Below, piece by piece: positions 61,168 to 64,000 of a stretch of DNA of 64,000 nucleotides; position 1 is the first letter of the stretch, and every line of letters begins with the position of its first letter. The position numbers and the translations under genes are program-made. The notes under the pieces are model-generated. The model was not told the DNA's origin. It made no database searches and saw only the letters and a list, made by a program, of their open reading frames with translations. The DNA is from Sphingomonas jeddahensis (lineage in GTDB: Bacteria; Pseudomonadota; Alphaproteobacteria; Sphingomonadales; Sphingomonadaceae), in contig NZ_MPSB01000002.1 in assembly GCF_001981525.1 (NCBI RefSeq), positions 186,001-250,000 of the forward strand, given 5' to 3'.

Positions 61168-62082
61168 GTGACCAGCATTCCTGACATCACCCCCGACAGC
61201 GAGCATCGCGGCCTCGTCGCAGCCCTGCCCGCCACGATCCGCCCGTTCGCCTTGCTCGCGCGCTTTGACCGGCCGATCGGCTGGTGGCTGTTGTTCTGGC
61301 CCGGGGCCTGGGCGATCGCGCTGGCCGGCGCGGCGGTGGAGCGGTGGGACCTGATCCTCTGGTTCCTGCTGGGCAGCATTGCGATGCGCGGCGCGGGTTG
61401 CGTGTACAACGACATCGTCGATCGTGACCTGGACGCCAGCGTGGCGCGGACGCGATCGCGGCCGATCGCGTCGGGTGCAGTGTCGGTGAAGGCGGCCTGG
61501 GTGTGGCTGTTGCTGCTGTGCCTGCTGGGTTTGCTGGTGCTTGTGCAACTGCGGCTCGACACGGCAACCCTCGCCATCGCCAGCCTTGCGTTAGTCGCGG
61601 CTTACCCGTTCATGAAGCGAATTACCTGGTGGCCGCAGGCGTGGCTGGGCCTGGTCTTTTCCTGGGCGGCCTTGGTCGGGTGGCTAGAGGCGTGGGGCTC
61701 GCTCGCCGCGCCCGGATTGCTGCTGTACGCAGGGTCGATCTTCTGGGTGATCGGCTATGACACTGTTTATGCATTGCAGGACCGTGAGGACGATGCGCTG
61801 ATTGGGGTGCGATCGTCCGCGCTGCGCATGGGACGGCATGTGCGCAGCGGCACGGCGATCTGTTATGCGCTGGCGCTGGTGCTTTGGGGCGCGGCGCTGT
61901 GGCTGCGGCGGGGCGATATGCTCGCCCTGCTGGCACTGCTGCCGATGGCGCTGCATCTCGGGTGGCAGGTGGTGACGTTGCGGCCGGATGACGGCGCGGG
62001 TGCGCTGGCGCGATTCCGGGCGAACCGGTTTGCGGGGTTGCTGATGTTCCTGGCGTGCCTGGTGGTGGGGACGACGCTTTAG
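61168..62082 (+). CDS. ubiA: 4-hydroxybenzoate polyprenyltransferase
   Basis: UbiA (304 residues) attaches the polyprenyl tail to 4-hydroxybenzoate in ubiquinone synthesis. It is a membrane protein with about eight segments. The two Asp-rich motifs are present: NDIVDRDLDASVARTRSRPI shortened at its ends, and YDTVYALQDREDD. It starts at a GTG. Confidence 0.95.
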   Translation: MTSIPDITPDSEHRGLVAALPATIRPFALLARFDRPIGWWLLFWPGAWAIALAGAAVERWDLILWFLLGSIAMRGAGCVYNDIVDRDLDASVARTRSRPIASGAVSVKAAWVWLLLLCLLGLLVLVQLRLDTATLAIASLALVAAYPFMKRITWWPQAWLGLVFSWAALVGWLEAWGSLAAPGLLLYAGSIFWVIGYDTVYALQDREDDALIGVRSSALRMGRHVRSGTAICYALALVLWGAALWLRRGDMLALLALLPMALHLGWQVVTLRPDDGAGALARFRANRFAGLLMFLACLVVGTTL

Positions 62083-62095
62083 GGCTGCCATAAAC

Positions 62096-62190
62096 CGTCA
62101 TTCCCGCGAAGGCGGAAATCCAGAGACGCTGCCGTACCGATGGACGCGCGAGGTTTGCGTGTATGGATCCCCGCCATCGCGGGGAAGACG
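62096..62190. repeat. Dispersed palindromic repeat after ubiA
   Basis: CGTCATTCCCGCGAAGGCGG and, about 55 bases on, GGATCCCCGCCATCGCGGGG followed by AAGACG form inverted arms similar in layout to family A. The remaining gap to the pmbA gene is empty. Confidence 0.6.
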
Positions 62191-62251
62191 TGGTGGCTTG
62201 TGACGCCGTACACCCTAGCAACCGGCAACCCTGCGCCCTAAGTCGCGGTTC

Positions 62252-63598
62252 ATGCTGACTCCGATCCAGGCGCAGGAACGCGCCGCCGATATCGTCGCCC
62301 GTGCCGTGAAGGCGGGGGTGGATGCCGCCGATGCCGTGTTCGCCGCCGATGCCTCCACTGAAGTTTCCGTCCGGCTTGGCAAGCTGGAGGATGTCGGCCG
62401 GTCGGAAAGCGAGGATCTGGGGCTGCGGGTGTTCGTAGGACAGCGCTCGGCAAGCGTCTCCACCTCCGACCTGTCGCCCGAAGCGCTTGATGCGCTGGTC
62501 GAACGCGCGGTGGCGATGGCGCGGGAGGCGCCCGAGGATAAGTGGGCCGGGCTCGCCCCCGAAGAGCGGCTGATGCATGGCGCGCCGCCGTTGCTCGATC
62601 TGGATGATGGCGGTGAGGTGTCGCCGGCGGAGCTGCGCGAGGCGGCGCTGGCGGCGGAAGAGGCAGCGCGCGCCGTCGCCGGCGTCACCAACAGCGAGGG
62701 GGGCGGGGCGAGCGCTGCGCGCAGTGTCTGGGCGTTGGCGACCAGTCATGGCTTTGCCGGCGGCTATGCGACCACCGGCTACGGCATTTCGGCAAGCGTG
62801 ATCGCCGGTGAGGGCAGCGGGATGCAGCGCGACTACGGCTTCCATTCTGCGCGGCATCGCAGCCGGCTCGATGCGCCGGCGGTGGTCGGTCGACTTGCGG
62901 GTGAGCGGGCGGTGGCGCGGCTTAATCCGGGCAAGATGGAAAGCGCGGCGCTGCCGGTGGTGTTCGATCCGCGGGTCGGCGCCGGGCTGCTCGGGCATCT
63001 GACCGGCGCGATCTCGGGACAGGCGATCGCGCGGCGGACGTCGTTCCTGCTCGAGGCGCTGGGCAGCGCGGTCTTCGCGCCTGGGATCACCATCTCGGAC
63101 GACCCGCATCGGCCGCACGGCCTGCGCTCGCGACCCTTCGATGGCGAGGGGCTGCCGGTGTCGCCATGCGCGATCGTGGAGGGCGGCGTGCTTCAGACCT
63201 GGCTGCTTGACAGCGCCTCGGCCCGGCAGCTGGGCATGGAGCCGACCGGCCATGCCGCGCGCGGGGTCGGCGGCGCACCCGGCGTGACCACGAGCAACCT
63301 TTACATGCATCCCGGCGTGGTGCCCGTGGAGACGCTGATCGGCGACATCACGCGCGGCGTTTATATCACCGAGCTGATCGGCCAGGGCGTGAACGGCGTG
63401 ACGGGCGATTACAGTCGCGGGGCGGCCGGCTTCCTTATCGAGGAAGGCGCGATCACGCGGCCGGTCGCCGAATTTACCATCGCAGGCAATCTCAAGGACA
63501 TGTTCCTGAACCTCACCCCCGCGAACGATCTCGAATTCCGCCACGGCACTAATGTGCCGACGGTGCGTATCGACGGAATGACGGTAGCTGGTGGCTGA
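62252..63598 (+). CDS. pmbA: PmbA/TldE-type metallopeptidase-family protein
   Basis: A 448-residue member of the TldD/PmbA family. In E. coli TldD-TldE forms a heterodimeric protease that processes microcin B17 and the CcdA antitoxin. TldE carries no metal motif, and accordingly I see no HExxxH here. Blocks: EDLGLRVFVGQRSASVSTSD, VVFDPRVGAGLLGHLTGAIS and VNGVTGDYSRGAAGFLIEEG. Its TldD partner is not in the window. Confidence 0.92.
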   Translation: MLTPIQAQERAADIVARAVKAGVDAADAVFAADASTEVSVRLGKLEDVGRSESEDLGLRVFVGQRSASVSTSDLSPEALDALVERAVAMAREAPEDKWAGLAPEERLMHGAPPLLDLDDGGEVSPAELREAALAAEEAARAVAGVTNSEGGGASAARSVWALATSHGFAGGYATTGYGISASVIAGEGSGMQRDYGFHSARHRSRLDAPAVVGRLAGERAVARLNPGKMESAALPVVFDPRVGAGLLGHLTGAISGQAIARRTSFLLEALGSAVFAPGITISDDPHRPHGLRSRPFDGEGLPVSPCAIVEGGVLQTWLLDSASARQLGMEPTGHAARGVGGAPGVTTSNLYMHPGVVPVETLIGDITRGVYITELIGQGVNGVTGDYSRGAAGFLIEEGAITRPVAEFTIAGNLKDMFLNLTPANDLEFRHGTNVPTVRIDGMTVAGG

Positions 63599-64000
63599 AC
63601 TCGCCGACGAGGTTGCGGCGATCGCGCGCGAGGCGGGGCAACTCGGCATGGCGCGCTTTGGCAGCGATTTCGCGCGTTGGGAGAAGACGCCGGGCAGCCC
63701 GGTGTGCGAAGTGGACCTGGCGATCGACGACATGCTGCGCCAGCGGCTGTCCGCATTGCTACCGGACGCGGGCTGGCTCTCCGAGGAGACCGCGGACAAC
63801 CCCGACCGGCTGGCGTGCGACCGCATCTGGGTGGTCGATCCAATCGACGGCACGCGCGACTATATCCGCGGGCGGACCGGCTGGGCGGTGTCAATTGCCC
63901 TGGTCGAGGCGGGGCGCGTCGTGATCGGTGTGCTGGACGCACCGGGCCGCGGCGAGTTGTGGCAGGCACGGGCCGGGGCGGGCGCGACCTTGAACGGACG
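63591..64000 (+). CDS. Inositol monophosphatase family protein, 5' part
   Basis: The first 136 codons of an inositol-monophosphatase-fold enzyme; the gene runs off the right edge. The metal-binding motif VVDPIDGTRDYIRG and the earlier LSEETADN are visible. The family includes SuhB, HisN and 3'(2'),5'-bisphosphate nucleotidase (CysQ); the fragment cannot separate them. The GTG at 63591 overlaps the pmbA stop by 8 bases. Confidence 0.88.
   Translation, partial: MAELADEVAAIAREAGQLGMARFGSDFARWEKTPGSPVCEVDLAIDDMLRQRLSALLPDAGWLSEETADNPDRLACDRIWVVDPIDGTRDYIRGRTGWAVSIALVEAGRVVIGVLDAPGRGELWQARAGAGATLNG

Noticed and set aside
61622..63853. 743-codon minus-strand open frame opposite ubiA and pmbA
   Set aside because: It runs antisense through two well-supported genes and an intergenic repeat, and has an Arg/Pro/His composition typical of shadow frames.

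Overview
The window is a chromosomal segment of a high-GC alphaproteobacterium, almost certainly Sphingomonas or a close relative. The evidence is the gene order (str-S10-spc-alpha ribosomal block with adk between secY and rpsM; nadD-rsfS-rlmH-envC-ctpA-dsbB-coq7), alphaproteobacterial families such as DUF4170, and dispersed palindromic repeats of the type common in sphingomonads. I saw no rRNA, tRNA or CRISPR array.

Layout. 1-792 is a partial guaA. 1077-21256, all on the minus strand, is the complete ribosomal protein superoperon rpsL-rpsG-fusA-tuf-rpsJ-(S10/spc)-secY-adk-rpsM-rpsK-rpoA-rplQ. It is cut repeatedly by hairpins, several followed by T-tracts. 21462-24434 holds a secreted amidohydrolase, ftsB and eno. 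24569-26595 is a plus-strand envelope/stress cluster of YqjD/YqjE/DUF3618-like proteins plus DUF4170, behind a promoter resembling the general stress sigma factor EcfG type. 27071-32537 is greA, carB, a small secreted protein and carA. 32621-37517 is yqeY, a DUF559 nuclease-like gene, dnaG and rpoD.

37879-43179 is more accessory: a Phd-like/PAS protein, a hypothetical gene, a 269-bp element with terminal inverted repeats, a MoxR ATPase, a short-chain dehydrogenase and a retropepsin-like protease. 43268-48893 (minus) is a type I secretion island: a canonical ABC exporter, a small RTX protein, a second ABC exporter whose ATPase motifs are extensively degenerate, and an HlyD adaptor. Divergent from it is an Alg14-Alg13-type glycosyltransferase. 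51456-57191 (minus) is a housekeeping run for NAD synthesis, ribosome silencing and maturation, cell-wall hydrolase control, disulfide formation and ubiquinone synthesis. 57373-60956 (minus) holds gshA, rsmE, a hypothetical gene, a 58-residue membrane protein and DUF2147. 61168-64000 (plus) is ubiA, pmbA/tldE and a partial inositol-monophosphatase-family gene.

The observations most worth a second look are: the type I secretion island with a degenerate ABC partner; a palindromic repeat inserted in frame inside carA; Arg at the streptomycin-resistance position 88 of S12; an RGG-rich extension on ribosomal protein S5; an apparent non-AUG start in rlmH; the MITE-like element at 39478-39746; the DUF559 gene framed by repeats; and the recurring hairpins within the ribosomal block.
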